Below are positions 22,619-34,705 of a stretch of DNA of 64,000 nt, one piece after another. The notes under the pieces are model-generated. The model was not told the DNA's origin. It made no database searches and saw only the letters and a program-made list of their open reading frames with translations. This DNA is from Trichomonas vaginalis G3 (taxonomy: Eukaryota > Parabasalia > Trichomonadida > Trichomonadidae), in contig NC_067206.1 of assembly GCF_026262505.1 (NCBI RefSeq), positions 2,632,879-2,696,878 on the forward strand. The letters are read 5' to 3'. Position numbers and translations under genes: made by a program. Each line of letters opens with the position of its first letter. Position 1 is the stretch's first letter.

Positions 22619-25600
22619 ATGCACGTAAGCTACGTAAGAATATACGTAAGAGGAAGAGCATTGAAACATCCAATAGTAAAACTGACACACAACAACAGTT
22701 GCAACAACAAAATGCTGAATGACCCCACTATGTTGCAACAAATGTCAAGCAACCCTATGCTTTTAAACCGAGTTGTTGTGTGCACAGAGTGGAGGTTTAG
22801 AGCGGCACTTTTAGCGAAAATGGCAGGCTATGGTGGAGCTAGACGGAACAGCCTATAACCCTCAAAGTCAAATGAATTTGAGTTCACTCAAAATCAAATA
22901 ACAGATGTCAAAAAGTCAAACATAGACATACAGAAGCAAATAAGTGAAAACGAAAAGAAACTAGAATATGACAGACACACAAAGAAACTCATGAGTTAAA
23001 CGTAGAGAAAAAGAAGAAGAAGACAACTGAAAGAACTAAGTACAGAGGAATATGCGAAAAAAGTGTCAGAAAAAGCAGCAGAAGTAGCAAAAATGGAACA
23101 AGATGTTGTAAATTTGAAAAACCATACTACTCAATATAAAATACTGAAAGATGAAGAGATAAAACAAAAAGCCTGAAGACATATATGGATAGCGATGAGT
23201 ATAAAAAAGAAGTTGAAGCAAAATGTAAAGGCAGAAAAACTTTTACAGTTGCAAAACCAAACCGTACAGTATGAAAACTTAGCACAAGAAAGTAAAATAA
23301 CGACGCAGCCATGCAAAAGGCAATGAAAAGCGCAGAATATAAAAAGCTAACAATGACTGGTTAGATGCCCAAGCCAACGCTAAAAGCAGCCCAACTCATA
23401 GGGTCAATAAGGACAAAAATACAAGCGGATGAAGACAGTTCAAATGAAGCTTTAATGAATGCTGACTTTAAGAACGCCTTCGAAGCTCTTCATAGTAAGG
23501 TGAAACTAGTGAACGACTTCTCATCTGGAAAGAAACTGAAGTCTGAAGGTTTCGACAAAGAGTTAAAAGAAGTAGCACAAAATATGACGAAAATAACAGA
23601 TGCAGCAACGAGACAGGCAGTTCAAAGTGCCTATGACGCCGTTAGAGCAACTGTTGTGGAAAGTCAAGAAAAAGAGTTACAACAGACCAAAACAGACCTA
23701 GTAAATGCTTTCTTAAGAACGAAAAGTCAGGTAGGACATTACGCTGCAGATGGAACATATGTGCCAGCTGGTGGAACTTATATACCACCAAACCCTCCAA
23801 GAGAAGCACCTGCACCAGGACTACCTAGAACATTTACATCGTCACATGGACACAGACACAGGCATGCACAACAACCAGCACAACAACCACCTCCACAACC
23901 AGCACACAACCAACACAACAACCAGCACAGCAACCAACAGTTCAAAACCCTGCACAACAACAACCACAAACAGAGCAAGGACATAAAAGAAGTAGAGAAC
24001 AAGGAAACCAAGAATTCTTAAAAATGCTTAAAGAAGAGTGTGGTTTCCCAGATACTGTTGACTTTAGTGACAGATATAAAGAAGCTATTGGAAAGTTCAA
24101 GGATGGAAATACTGACCCGAACCTATTTAGCTTTATGGCTCAGCACCAAAACGGATATAATCTCAAACCTGGAAAATACAAGCTCGCTAAGGATATGATT
24201 AATAGCATATCATCCAAATGACATGATGAATTTACTCCGAGATATTTGATGTCAGAGCTAAATGACAATTCAACTTTCGTCATGAAACGCGTAAAAAATA
24301 GAGACGGAACGAAAGAACAAAAGCTTATGAATGCGGATGACGTAGATAGGGAAATTGTTGAAAACGGTCTCGGAATATATGAAATGCCAGCAGATGAGGT
24401 ACAAGAAACTCCACAGGAAGAAGTTCAGATACAACCAGACATGGAAGAAATAGTTCAGCAACAACAGCTAGAAGAGCCTGAAGGAAACGAACAAGTCCTC
24501 CTTTGGAAACTAACTTCACAGAACTAGATGAAGATTTGGAACAGCCGAAAATCTTGACCCTCAACAAGAGTATGAGGTGAATATGGAATCTTTCCAAGAG
24601 TCTAAAAAAATTCGGCTGACATAGTAGAAGAATATCGAAAATGTTTGCCGACATACAAAAGACTCCAACACCAGATGAAAATATTCAGCATAGAATGGAA
24701 GTACTGAAAGAAAATGTACACAAATACAACAACCCTTTTTACTTACGAGCATTTAACGTTCAATCTTCGGATGAACTCGGTGAAATAAAAGGTTAAATTT
24801 CAAGAAAACATATAGAAATGAAACATTGTTTAAAGTTCATTCAGAACCTAACCAAGATGGAAACAAACCTACTTTTGTTTCTGCAGACGATGGAACTACA
24901 ATGAGATGGGGTCATAAAGCTAATCCGGATAGGTGGTTCATAAACTTACAACCTCAATTCCAAGAAGTTGTAGACGCAATGGAAGCGAATGGTGAACGAG
25001 ATATAGCTGGTATTTTCAGCGCGGCTTTAATGCCATTGAAGATATGAAAGATGCAGATATTTTGAACCAGTATGAATGAACATGGCTGATGGAAATATAA
25101 CACCTGACGTTCTAGAACATTTATCTCAAAGAACTACACAGAACCATAGAGATGGTATATTTGGTGAAGAGTTTAGAAAGAAAGTTAGGGAGAGCGAAGG
25201 AAGAGAACCTATTGTACATGACCTTGCAAACGAAAGTTTGCAAAATGTCATAAAAACTTACTTTGCAGACGATGAATCGAGAAGGGATGAATATTTAAGA
25301 AAACTCAAATGGACAGTACCAGATGAAATGTTAGTATTGAAAAACATGTTCCTTGACAAAATAAAACCAACTACAGAAATAAACGACGCAAGACTGAAAG
25401 ATTGGGTAGAAGCTTTCCCATTCACAAAAGATATAGTTGGTAACATGGAAAGAAAACCAGAATGGCTACAAAAACATATATTGGAAACGAGCTTATTCCA
25501 TATGGACAGGCACTGTTTGAAGAGCTTGAACCGGAAACTCAGGAAAGAGTCATGCAAACAATACGCGAAGACTCAAATACAGACTATGACAAACTCTTTC

Positions 25601-25796
25601 TAGGATATAGGTTACCTGAGATGGGCGACCAGACCAAAAGGCAAAAAGGACATGGGAAATTTGCAACATACTAGATGAACATAATGCAAAGATGCAACAA
25701 CTTCAAGCAGAGGGCAATGAAGGAAAAAGAAGAGTTAAAAACTCAGTCAGGAAGAAAGTAAAGCTTGGTCCACGTGGGTTCTATTATGACATATAA
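22619..25796 (+). pseudogene. Large internal structural protein region, copy 2 (broken)
   Basis: Same composition as 14062-17286: basic start, Gln-rich, coiled coil, Pro/Gln-rich hinge, basic end. The Pro/Gln hinge is longer than in copy 1 and built from PQQP-type repeats. Several breaks. Confidence 0.55.
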
Positions 25797-25828
25797 ATCC
25801 AACTATTCTATATTTTTACTCATATGAA

Positions 25829-27436
25829 ATGTACGCCGCTCAGAATATAACGCCAACAGTTTTGGATGCTATGAATGGAAATGTTTCCGAATGGTATAAC
25901 GAATGCGACAATGCCATTAGAAGGTCAGAAATAGTTCCTGGAACTTACGAATATACAACTGCTGTTTCTTATGGAAACGTAGGTGAGTTTGGAGAAGGTT
26001 CTTCAACAACAGTAGATATTGCTTGCGACAGGTTTCATATAATTTCTATTGACAACTCATTCTTATACGTGGAACAAGACATTGAAATAAAACCTTCTGC
26101 CAAGTTGTCTGACAAGAAAGGTTGCAATGGAATTTTCTATGTCGGATACCAATATGCTCCAGAAGTTTTCATGGGATATAAGATATATTCTAACTCTGAC
26201 TTAGTTCAAACAGTAACATGGGCAAACTATGAATGGTTCGCTTTGAGAAACTCAGTACAACCACAAGCTAGAGAACAACAGACCAGTATGCAACTATTGA
26301 GAAAATAAGAAGACTTGACCCTAACGTTCCAGGAGTTTATGTTAACCTTTCTGGACAAACTGCAGCAGCAGTAACCAAAGTAAAATTGAAACTTAGAGTT
26401 CCTTTGTCATCTTTCCTCATCTTCAGGTTTTTAAGATACTTGCCAAACTGGGCAGGAAAAATTTCTATCGAACTTACTCCAAGCAAAAATAACTTAGTCA
26501 TTGCACCAACACAAGACCCATTTCACTCTTACAGACGTAAAGGGAGCAAATCAAACGTCATTCGCCGAATTTTGCAAAGACAAAGTTGACTTAGACTTTG
26601 GTTTCTCAAACCTCAACACTGAAGTAAACTACTACTTCAATGCTGCTGGAACTGCTTGGGACCCAGTTAAGTTCACATGCGAAAAATTTGAATGCAAGAG
26701 AATAGAAAGCAGACTTGCAGTCTATATGTTGGACCCAGATATTTCAAATGCTTTAGCTGCCAAATATATTGCAGTTCCACTTATGTTCCCTATACACCAA
26801 ATATCTGTCAAAGACTTTGCAGGTGAAGTTGGAAACCAAAGTGCTGACCCAGGTGCAAGAACAGATATTGCTTTAACAACTGCAATGAAACATGCAGATA
26901 CTCTGTTTGTTCTTTTCAGACGAACTATAAATGACTATTCTTGTTTCTACAACCCTGGTATTAAATATCATATAAACATAGATGGCAAATATTATCCAAG
27001 AGAAGAATATTCTACAGTTGAGGATATGAGGTCATACAACTTGACATTAGATGCTATGAACTTTAACAACAACTTCACAACAACCATTAACCCTGAAATG
27101 CAAAGTTCTATTATGCCATATGTGAAAGTATGGACTCATACAGGAGGTCAAAAAACTCAATATACAAATGGAGACCGTTCAAACTTTTGGCTTGGCATTC
27201 CATTTGCTGACTCAGAAGACTTTATGGGTGGTATTTCAACTGTTGGTACTGTACAAATACAATATACTGGTGACAGAGACGGTCCAGATGAATTGAGAGC
27301 AAAGAAGTTTACAAAACCAATAGCACTTTTCACGGAAGATGCTCTTTTGAAGATTCGTTCGATGAAACCTGCTGGGGCTCCTCAGATTGGCATAACGACA
27401 GCTTCCATCGAGCAGATTTTGGCAGCAGGTCAGTAA
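25829..27436 (+). pseudogene. Major capsid protein candidate, copy 2
   Basis: Counterpart of 17319-18928 with a long open stretch in its second half. Segments NLNTEVNYYFNAAG and FVLFRRTINDYSCFYNPG are beta-rich. Two short variable patches distinguish the copies: near 26353-26376 it differs from copies 1 and 3, and near 26839-26855 it agrees with copy 3 but not copy 1. Broken, with a few breaks. Confidence 0.6.
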
Positions 27437-27765
27437 GTTGTTCTTGAACTGACTTCTCTCCGTCAAATATTGACAGTACGCCAGTTTTGACATAAAATTG
27501 TATTATAAACTTACCTTTAGAAATATCGTCAGTTTTGTTGCTATATTTTGTCAACGTCAAGAACTTTCACCATCTCGGTTATACCAACTTTCTTTGCTTT
27601 ATGAAAATATTTTGGTTCAGCAAAGACTGCTATTCTATAACATTTTCCATTGTTTGTGTAAAGAACTATTCTGTCAATGAACTTGTATTGTTTGTGTGTG
27701 TAAACTTTGTTCTGCTTCAATTCGAAGAGATACTCAAATACGTCCATCTTTTTATTCTAAGTAAA

Positions 27766-28345
27766 ATGTCATTTCCAAAAATAGAAGCGTAAGTGTTTCA
27801 AAAGGTTTAATGGCGGTGGCAGATGTGAAGTTAAATTCACCAACTCAAACAAACAGTCAAAGTGTTGTTGTCAATGTCAAAGACAGAGATGTTGAAGTGG
27901 GGAAACCATACGAAGACCAAGATGGTATAACAATAGTTCCTGTAAAAGAACAACAACATACCCTGAAGTTAGCAGAGACTTAAGTTCTGTTGCAGATATT
28001 CGAAACGACTACCAACAACTGAAAGACAAACTTCAAACTCAGGAGAAGATTTGTCAGGCTTTAGGTATAATGTTAAACTTGGTTGAGCACAACCCTGTAA
28101 AAGTGAACTCATATGTCATTGCACCTCATGAAGTTTTGAAAGAACTATTGAAACTTTTGACAGAGGCAGACGATATAAACATCAAAGAAATAGAACCCGA
28201 CGTTAGTTGCTGTGGTGTTTCATATAATGTCATTGACAAGATATACGTTATGAAAGGAGGTGAAACGTTGAACTTAAAGTATAGTTTCCCAGACGTCATA
28301 AAAATATTTGACGACCACAACATTTCATTAAAATTTATTTGCTAA
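27766..28345 (+). pseudogene. Conserved element protein downstream of capsid, copy 2
   Basis: Counterpart of 19257-19793. The second half (LNLVEHNPVKVNSYVIAPHE onward) is open and ends ISLKFIC, immediately before the next start codon. Function unknown. Confidence 0.5.
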
Positions 28346-28349
28346 GTAA

Positions 28350-29176
28350 ATGGCAGAAGACATAGTGGTTTATACTATTACGACTAAAAACCCTGAGTCA
28401 TATAATTCTATAACAACAAACTTACAAAGTCCTCAAGGACGATATTGTAAACTAACCTTAAACACAATGACGACTAAAGCCTGTTTTGCTCTTTTGACAC
28501 CAGAAGACTTTGTTGTTGTGAATGGTAAAAAATACTCCTTTGAAGATACTTACTCAGATATACCACCAACAGGTTTTGTTGACTTATTTAATACTTTAAG
28601 GACGGATGTAACATGTGCTGCAACTAGAGCAGGTTTCATTATGTTTGGATGTCCGACTGAGTTTAGTATAAACGATATGAGCTATAATACAAAACTTATA
28701 TCTGGTTTTTACTACCAACAGTTTCCTATAACAGGAAAAGGTGTCATACAAGGAATGTCTATTCCATTGACTTTAAGTACACCTATTTTATATATTGTTT
28801 CAAACTTAGGTTCAAAAGTGCTATTCGAATGTCGACAGAAACTACTATGACCAAAAGATACTCATGCGTATAAAACAACACTTTCTCTGCTGGTTTGCCT
28901 ATTGTTCATTCGAATGCAGAGTTTTCAACCTTAGTGAACTCAAACACTTTGGCAAGTATAACGTTGACATTAGTTGACGCAAACTTTGTTCCTGTAAAAC
29001 TTTTATGTCCTATGTATTTGTCAATGACGGCAGAAAGTTTCGAATTGGAAGATGCAACTGGTGAAAGTATTGTACTACAAGAACAACTTCAACAACAAAT
29101 AGCTCAAGAACAACAAATGCAACAAATGGAACAAATGCAACAACAAAGTCAAGAACAACAAATAGCTCAAGAATAA
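28350..29176 (+). pseudogene. Candidate minor capsid or penton-type protein, copy 2 (broken)
   Basis: Counterpart of 19842-20626. Its start codon lies four bases after the preceding stop, as in an operon-like tight array. The Gln-rich tail (EQMQQQSQEQQ) is longer than in copy 1. The jelly-roll assignment is an inference. Confidence 0.4.
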
Positions 29177-29205
29177 AAAAAATATTTTTTTTTATTCTTA
29201 TAAAA

Positions 29206-30444
29206 ATGTACAGAATAGACGTTTTCAGATTTTTTATGACTTCCCAAGCGTTCAGAAATATGTGTCCATTTAGAGACTATAACAAAGCAGTCGAGAATTT
29301 GAAACGTTTAGTCATTTATGTCGACTCTGCCCCAGAATGTTATGTCATGAAAGAATGGGATGTTGTCTTTAACAAACCAAGAGCAACCATAGTTTCAGAA
29401 CAAGAATGTAGACAGAAACTTAAGAAAATAAAAGTCGTACAAGTTGGTATGAAGATGTTAGATGCTTGGGATATCTTATTGTCAAAGTTAGAAGATTTTT
29501 CAGTTCGTGGTATAAAGTTCTATACACCATCTCCAAACTTCTATTCTATCTTCACTGGATATAAATACGAACAAGTAGAATGGAAAGAAAATGTTATAGA
29601 AGCTTGGTTAGACCATGTCAAAGAAATTATATGCAATGGAAACGAAAGAGTCTATGAGTATATCTTATGTTGGTTTGCAAACATCTTACAATATCCAAGT
29701 GCTAAAAATGAAACTGCTCTCATTATAATTGGAAAACAAGGAACTGGTAAGAACACTTTCTTTACAGATATCTTATGCAAACTGTTAGAGGGCTATTCGA
29801 ACCCTAATATGACAAACTTAGAAAACATCTGCGGCAAGTTTAACTCCTCAATAGAGAATATGAAACTTATAGTATGTAACGAACTTCAAAGTATAGATAC
29901 AACAAAAGTTTTGAACTCAGATGCTTTGAAGAGTCTTATAACAGACAAAGTTGGAGTTGTTGAAAGAAAATATAAAGACCAAAGAGTTTGTGAAAATGTT
30001 GCAAACTTCATTATGGTTTCAAACAATGCTGTTCCGATGAAGTTAGAAAGTTCTGACAGAAGATATGTAGTTGTCAGAACGTCAGAAGCTCATATGCAAG
30101 ATACAGAATATTTTGACGACTTAGCAGAAACTTTGACACCTAACTTTTACAACCACTTGTTCTCATATTTCATGACATTAGATATTTCTAAGTTCAATCC
30201 AAGACAAATTCCACATACCGAAGAGAGACAAACATTGTTAGAAGCAAACAAGAGTGTATATGAACTGTTTATAGATGAAACTGACTTTGAGTGTTTAGAT
30301 GAAAGGTCATTGTACGATTCATATAAACAGTATTGTCAAGAGTATGGTTATATGACAGCGTCTAAACGAACATTCTTGGCAAATGTCAAAAATCTTTTAG
30401 ATGTTCAGAACGGCGTATATACAAAGAAAAATTTTTCTGAGTAA
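29206..30444 (+). CDS. SF3 helicase (D5/P4-like), looks whole
   Basis: The 412-residue product has Walker A at about 176-184 (GKQGTGKNT), a Walker B-like MKLIVCNE at 219-226, and the SF3 motif C region FIMVSNNAVPM at 269-278 followed by DRRY at 284-287. This order is typical of the D5/P4-type superfamily 3 replicative helicases of large DNA viruses, virophages and plasmids, which unwind DNA ahead of replication and are often fused to a primase. No primase motif was seen in the first 165 residues. A poly(A)/poly(T) block with tttttttattcttataaaa lies just before the ATG. The SSB-like gene follows 35 bp after the stop. Confidence 0.9.
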   Translation: MYRIDVFRFFMTSQAFRNMCPFRDYNKAVENLKRLVIYVDSAPECYVMKEWDVVFNKPRATIVSEQECRQKLKKIKVVQVGMKMLDAWDILLSKLEDFSVRGIKFYTPSPNFYSIFTGYKYEQVEWKENVIEAWLDHVKEIICNGNERVYEYILCWFANILQYPSAKNETALIIIGKQGTGKNTFFTDILCKLLEGYSNPNMTNLENICGKFNSSIENMKLIVCNELQSIDTTKVLNSDALKSLITDKVGVVERKYKDQRVCENVANFIMVSNNAVPMKLESSDRRYVVVRTSEAHMQDTEYFDDLAETLTPNFYNHLFSYFMTLDISKFNPRQIPHTEERQTLLEANKSVYELFIDETDFECLDERSLYDSYKQYCQEYGYMTASKRTFLANVKNLLDVQNGVYTKKNFSE

Positions 30445-30479
30445 ATTTAAAAAAAATATTTTTTTATCCGATAGAAAAG

Positions 30480-30899
30480 ATGGCAAAATATATTTCAGTC
30501 AACAAATATATGTCAGGACTTAAAGAAGAACTAGACCCATTCGCTTATTTGAATGTTTACTTCTACCATTTTGAAAAGTCTACATTTGACAAAGTTTGGA
30601 ACATCGAACCAGTTAAGTTTGCTATTGTGACTAAAAATGGTGCGAAATTTGAAGACTTAGACATAGAAGGTTTGTTAGCAGTCAAAGAAAATTTTGACAG
30701 AAGGTTCTCAAACCTTAAAGAAGGCAAAGCATACAAACTTGTTATACCTTATGAACCAAAGAAAGCAGACGACTATGAATATTATGAGTCTAAGATAGTT
30801 GAAGTTCAAGGTAAATTGGGTAAAAAGATTTTAGAGTCTAAGCCAGTGTTTACTCCTAAAGAGGAAGAGAACATTGACATTGACCCAGAAATGTTCTAA
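30480..30899 (+). CDS. Small SSB-like element protein (139 aa), looks whole
   Basis: Not assigned to a family with certainty. It has beta-rich segments (KFAIVTKNGAKFEDLDIEG, KAYKLVIPYEP) and a very acidic C-terminal tail EEENIDIDPEMF with a terminal Phe. An acidic tail ending in an aromatic residue is typical of single-stranded DNA-binding proteins, and the gene follows the replicative helicase directly. SSB function is therefore a reasonable inference from tail and context, not proven. The A/T-run motif before the start codon matches that of the helicase gene. Confidence 0.5.
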   Translation: MAKYISVNKYMSGLKEELDPFAYLNVYFYHFEKSTFDKVWNIEPVKFAIVTKNGAKFEDLDIEGLLAVKENFDRRFSNLKEGKAYKLVIPYEPKKADDYEYYESKIVEVQGKLGKKILESKPVFTPKEEENIDIDPEMF

Positions 30900-30915
30900 A
30901 AATAAAATTTTATTT

Positions 30916-31380
30916 TTACATGTCAAATTTCTTTTTCTCTGGAACTGGTTCAGGTTCTTTCTTCTCTTCTACTTTCTTCTCTTCTTTTACTTTCTTTTCT
31001 TTCTTTTCTCTCTTCTTCTTTTCTGGTGGAGTTATGTCAAATTTCTCAGAACCATATTTTTGTAAAAGTTCTTTGTCCTTTAATAGCTCATCTATTCTGT
31101 TTTCTATTTCATCTTCAAGAACAGCGCATGTGCCTTCTTTGCATTCTAAGAACTTTTGTTGGACTTCATCTTTCCAATCGGCGTCATCTCTGTCAACAAG
31201 TCTGTCATTGACAAATTTTAAGACTGCTCTTGTAATGTTTATGGTTCTTGTCATATTCCAGAAACAGAACTTTAGAACAAATTCACCTTTCTTGTTTACA
31301 CTATGTAAGATTTTATGGTCGACAGAAGTTTTAGAGTCGAAAAGCTTGTCTCGAATATAGATAGCGAAATCGCTAGACAT
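30916..31380 (-). CDS. Unknown 154-aa protein with Lys/Glu-rich tail, looks whole
   Basis: Not recognised. The first 110 residues look globular (LKFCFWNMTRTINITRAVLK). The last 40 are an extreme charged tail of KKKREKKEKKVKEEKK type ending EPVPEKKKFDM. It is convergent with the SSB-like gene (16 bp between the stops) and divergent from the ATPase gene with a short gap of 36 bp. A nucleic-acid-associated role is suggested by the basic tail only. Confidence 0.55.
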   Translation of the reverse strand: MSSDFAIYIRDKLFDSKTSVDHKILHSVNKKGEFVLKFCFWNMTRTINITRAVLKFVNDRLVDRDDADWKDEVQQKFLECKEGTCAVLEDEIENRIDELLKDKELLQKYGSEKFDITPPEKKKREKKEKKVKEEKKVEEKKEPEPVPEKKKFDM

Positions 31381-31416
31381 TTTCTAAAAGATAAAAATTT
31401 TAATTTTTCTAAAAAT

Positions 31417-32292
31417 ATGTTAGAAAAAAAGTTTGCTGACATTGACAAGAAATTTGAGAATGTTTTAAACAAGAACAAGAGGAAGTTGGAAAATGCTCAG
31501 ATAAAACCCATACATGACAAGTTCTTATTTGCTCAGAATGGTATAACAGGTCTAATTGCACCACCTGGGTCGGGTAAGACTTTCACTTATCTTAAAATGG
31601 CTGCACAACAACAAGAACTAGATGAGAAGAACCCATTCTATGAGTTAGTTGTTATTTGTAGTACTTCTGGTCAATTTGACCAAACCGTCAATTCGTTCAA
31701 AGATATTATAAAAGAAGTCTAAGTTAGTATGTATAAAAGATACTGAGTTGTTAGATTGGATAAAGAAGTACCAAAGAAGAGTTTTGAAGTATAATGCTAT
31801 AAATGAGTATATAAATTCGAAGTTTAAAGACCCAAATGAGGAAATGCAGAGAATATTAGAGAAGAAACACTTCAGAAACAAACAGAAAGAGATAGAATAC
31901 ATTTCGAAGAAATTGCAATCTTACGATTGGAAGACTTACCCTCATAGATGTCTTCTTATCTTAGATGACTTTGCTTCTCATCCTTTGTTAAAGAACAGAG
32001 AACAAAGATATGTGTCGAATTCTTAAGAAGCTCAGACACTTTAACATCTCAGTCGTAATATGTGTCAGACAGCAAAGAGTTTAAGTAAGGATGTTAAAAG
32101 AATACTTACTGTATCATACTTTTCCCTGGATTGTCCGAAGACGATTTCATGGAACTTATGAAAGAGTCCATGGCAGGTAAGTTTGACAGACATGAACTAT
32201 GGGAGAAGTACAAAGTCATACAAGACCCTCATACTTCTTTCAGAATTCATATCTACGCAAACAAAGTTCAAATTGTAAAAAGTCAAGCTTGA
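31417..32292 (+). pseudogene. A32/FtsK-like genome packaging ATPase (broken)
   Basis: The Walker A motif GLIAPPGSGKT is encoded at 31549-31581, and a hydrophobic Walker B LLILDDFAS lies at about 31951-31977. An RHFNISVV-like segment follows, as in poxvirus A32 and virophage/Polinton packaging ATPases that pump DNA into preformed capsids. The likely start is the ATG at 31417, after an aaagataaaaattttaa block shared with other late-type genes. Broken, with a few breaks. Confidence 0.75.
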
Positions 32293-32800
32293 AAAATGTA
32301 AGTGTTTGAGTCTTAGTCTGTTGTGGTGCTGGGGCTGTCGGTTCTTCTGGCTTTGGAATGGACTCGGTTGGTGGTACGTCGACATTCGTTTGTGTCCTGT
32401 CGGATGGAAGGACTTTTCCTGTCGAAGGAAGGACTTTTCCTGTCGGAAGGAAGGACTTTTCCTGTCTGATGGAAAATTTTTTCCTGTCTGATGGAAAATT
32501 TTTTCCTGTCTGATGGAAAATTTTTTTCCTGTCTGATGAAAATTTTTTCCTGTCTGATGGAAAATTTTTTCCTGTCGTTCGACCAAAAAGTTCTCAATTT
32601 CGAAAATTTGAATGGTTTACGGACGGACAACTGGAAAATTTTTTCCTGTCTGATGGAAAATTTTTTCCTGTCTTATGGAAAAATTTTTTCCCGACAACTG
32701 GAAAAATTTTTTCCTGTCTGATGGAAATTTTTTTCCTGTTGGAAGGAAGAGTTCTTCCTGTCGGAAGGAAGGACTCGGAATGCCAGAAGGATTTGACAAG
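32197..32800 (-). pseudogene. Repeat-coded tail region, minus strand
   Basis: A 22-bp repeat is translated on the minus strand as a changing series of SDRKKFS, IRQEKIF and HQTGKNFP blocks. All three minus frames stay open over most of the array. It lies downstream, in the transcription sense, of the KilA-N-like gene at 32800-33641 and could form its C-terminal tail. Whether it is translated is unknown. Confidence 0.4.
32396..32770. repeat. 22-bp tandem repeat array
   Basis: Units are variants of tcctgtctgatggaaaattt. There are about 15 of them, interrupted once near 32580-32640 by a non-repeat segment. Edge units diverge to tcctgtcggaaggaagga. There are no spacers of constant length, so it is not a CRISPR array. 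Confidence 0.85.
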
Positions 32801-33641
32801 ACAATTTACCTTATAGAGCTACCTGAGCCATCTGAAGTCAAGCGTAAAAATAAATGGTTCATCTACTCTGCTTGTTTGAAGTTGTCAAAATACTCTGTTA
32901 TTTTTTCCTTTAACAATGGCAAATCTTCTTTGAAGGTAAGAATTGTACAACCTTTCATATCATAGTGTGTTTGAGGTAACGTATCTTGAACTATTTGTTT
33001 CACATCTTCATTTGGTGTCATTGAAATCGGTAAGTTTTTCGCGATAGAACCAATTTCTGTCAGATTTGTAAATCTTAGCAAGGTCGTAAAAGCTTTTGTT
33101 GTTTCTTCTGACTAAATGCAACATAACCATATCTCTGTCTTCTTCATTTTCATCTCTTCAGTATAAATCATATACTTATAGTTCTTTTCCTTTCCTTTTG
33201 GTACCGAACGTGGTATTCTTTTCTGTATGGTTTTGTCTTCTTTCATCATATCTTCTCTGCTTTGTACAAAGTTCGTCAAGAAGTTTACAAACATACCATG
33301 CATAGCGAGGTGAAGCCCACATTGCTATTGAACTAACTAGGAACTTATGAACATATATACCTTTTAGATGCGATGGTAAGTTTTGTCTGTCTTGGTACAT
33401 CTTTTTTAAGTTCTTCATGTTCAAACTCACTGAGGAGTTCATGAGTGCTATTTAATTCAAACCAGTCTTGTGGTTTCTTGGTATCTGGAGCAAAACATGC
33501 TGTCAAAATACTTTGCATTTGGTACATATCGTCTTTGACTGAACGAATGAGACGTAACTGTTTGTTAAACTGTATGTACTCGTATTCTTCATTTATGTCT
33601 TCATGAACGATAGCAGTTGTTGTGTTCTCTGTTGTTGACAT
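32800..33641 (-). pseudogene. KilA-N/Bro-like protein 1 (broken)
   Basis: A segment around 33270-33370 reads KGIYVHKFLVSSIAMWASPR, the typical end of a KilA-N domain (G-x-Y-V-h-P/K-x-L, then IAxWASPxYA). The N-terminal part (33641 downward) is an acidic helical stretch. KilA-N proteins of large DNA viruses and phages are DNA-binding regulators. It sits head to tail after the T5orf172 gene. Broken, with a few breaks. Confidence 0.65.
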
Positions 33642-33731
33642 TACTGTCTTTACATACAAAATAAAAAAATAAATAAAAATAAAACTAACTTTATTTTTTC
33701 TATCTTTCACAAAAGACCAAAAATAAACGCT

Positions 33732-34350
33732 TTACATGTATTTTTCAGCAACTTCGTCAAATAATTTTATAGCTTTATCTATCTCATCTACTTCAAACGT
33801 TTCTTTACCTTTCGTGGGAGCACCATACATTTTCTCAAACTTTTCAAGTAGTTCTGTTTCTGCAGCTCTCATATCGTTAACAAACACAACCTTAACTCTA
33901 TTGACTATACTGTCATATCTTTGAGTTATATTAAATGTTCTTCCTATCTTATATCTCTTTGTATTGAAGTCCTTCGGTTTCTGAACGATGTAAAGTAAGC
34001 CTTCACTGCAACGTTCAGTATCGAATGAACCATATGTTATGAAATTATATCCAACAACTGGGTCAATCCAGAACAAAACTATTGGTATAAGACTTTTTGT
34101 CGATGAGATATGTTCTTGTTCCATAGAATCTTACCGATATCATAAGCTCAGGATTTCTTGTTCAAAATTTTCTGAGTAGAAGCAATTCTAACCCAGTCGT
34201 GGGATGTTTTCTTTTCAGATAGTTGTTAAAATGTCTGACAAAGAATATTTGTTGTATTTCTTTGAGTATCTTACGTTTTTAAATCACCTATTCTAACCAC
34301 TTTGGTCTCATTGTCTATCTTTTTAACTGTTTCAAACTCAGTGTTTGTCA
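33732..34350 (-). pseudogene. T5orf172/GIY-YIG-like protein region
   Basis: The segment GLLYIVQKPKDFNTKRYKIG is followed by FNITQRYDSI, then VFVNDMRAAETELLEKFEKM. This is the order of the T5orf172 domain, a relative of GIY-YIG nucleases that in viruses is often linked with KilA-N or Bro domains. The long open part is 33732-34124. The upstream start motif (tatgtaagaacagga then ATG at 34350) matches that of neighbouring minus-strand genes. Broken, with a few breaks. Confidence 0.7.
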
Positions 34351-34439
34351 TTTCCTGTTCTTACATACAATAATAAAAAAATATTTTAAAAAACTAGCGT
34401 TATTTTATTTTGTATAAAAGATTACAGTTTATATCATGA

Positions 34440-34700
34440 AATTTGGTCATTTTCAATAAAAATATATTTTAGGTGAAGAGGTGAGATTTCACCTCTTTTT
34501 TCACCTGTTTTTTCACCTCAGTTTTTTTATAAGCGTTTCACATGGTAAACGTTATTTTTTAAATTTTGTGAAAACTCAACGGTTTGACACAAGCCCTAAA
34601 AATTATTTTTACTCAGAATTTTGTTGCTGAATTCAATAAAAATATATTTTAGGTGAAGAGGTGAGATTTCACCTCTTTTTTCACCTCTTTTTTTCACCTG
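34440..34700. repeat. Intergenic aggtgaagaggtgag hairpin units
   Basis: Two units at about 34461-34517 and 34641-34699 read aatatattttaggtgaagag then gtgagatttcacctc and further ttttttcacct runs. The core gaggtgagatttcacctc is a palindrome. Related units occur in both terminal repeats and at 35690-35760, 35890-35950, 36940-36960 and 37100-37190. Confidence 0.8.
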
Positions 34701-34705
34701 TTATT

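Noticed and set aside
30920-31360. Plus-strand Ser/Phe-rich 146-aa ORF
   Set aside because: Antisense to the Lys/Glu-tail gene; the Ser/Phe repeats are the mirror of the AAA/GAA codons.
32396-32770. Possible CRISPR array
   Set aside because: The 22-bp units follow each other directly with no unique spacers and no nearby cas genes; it is a minisatellite.
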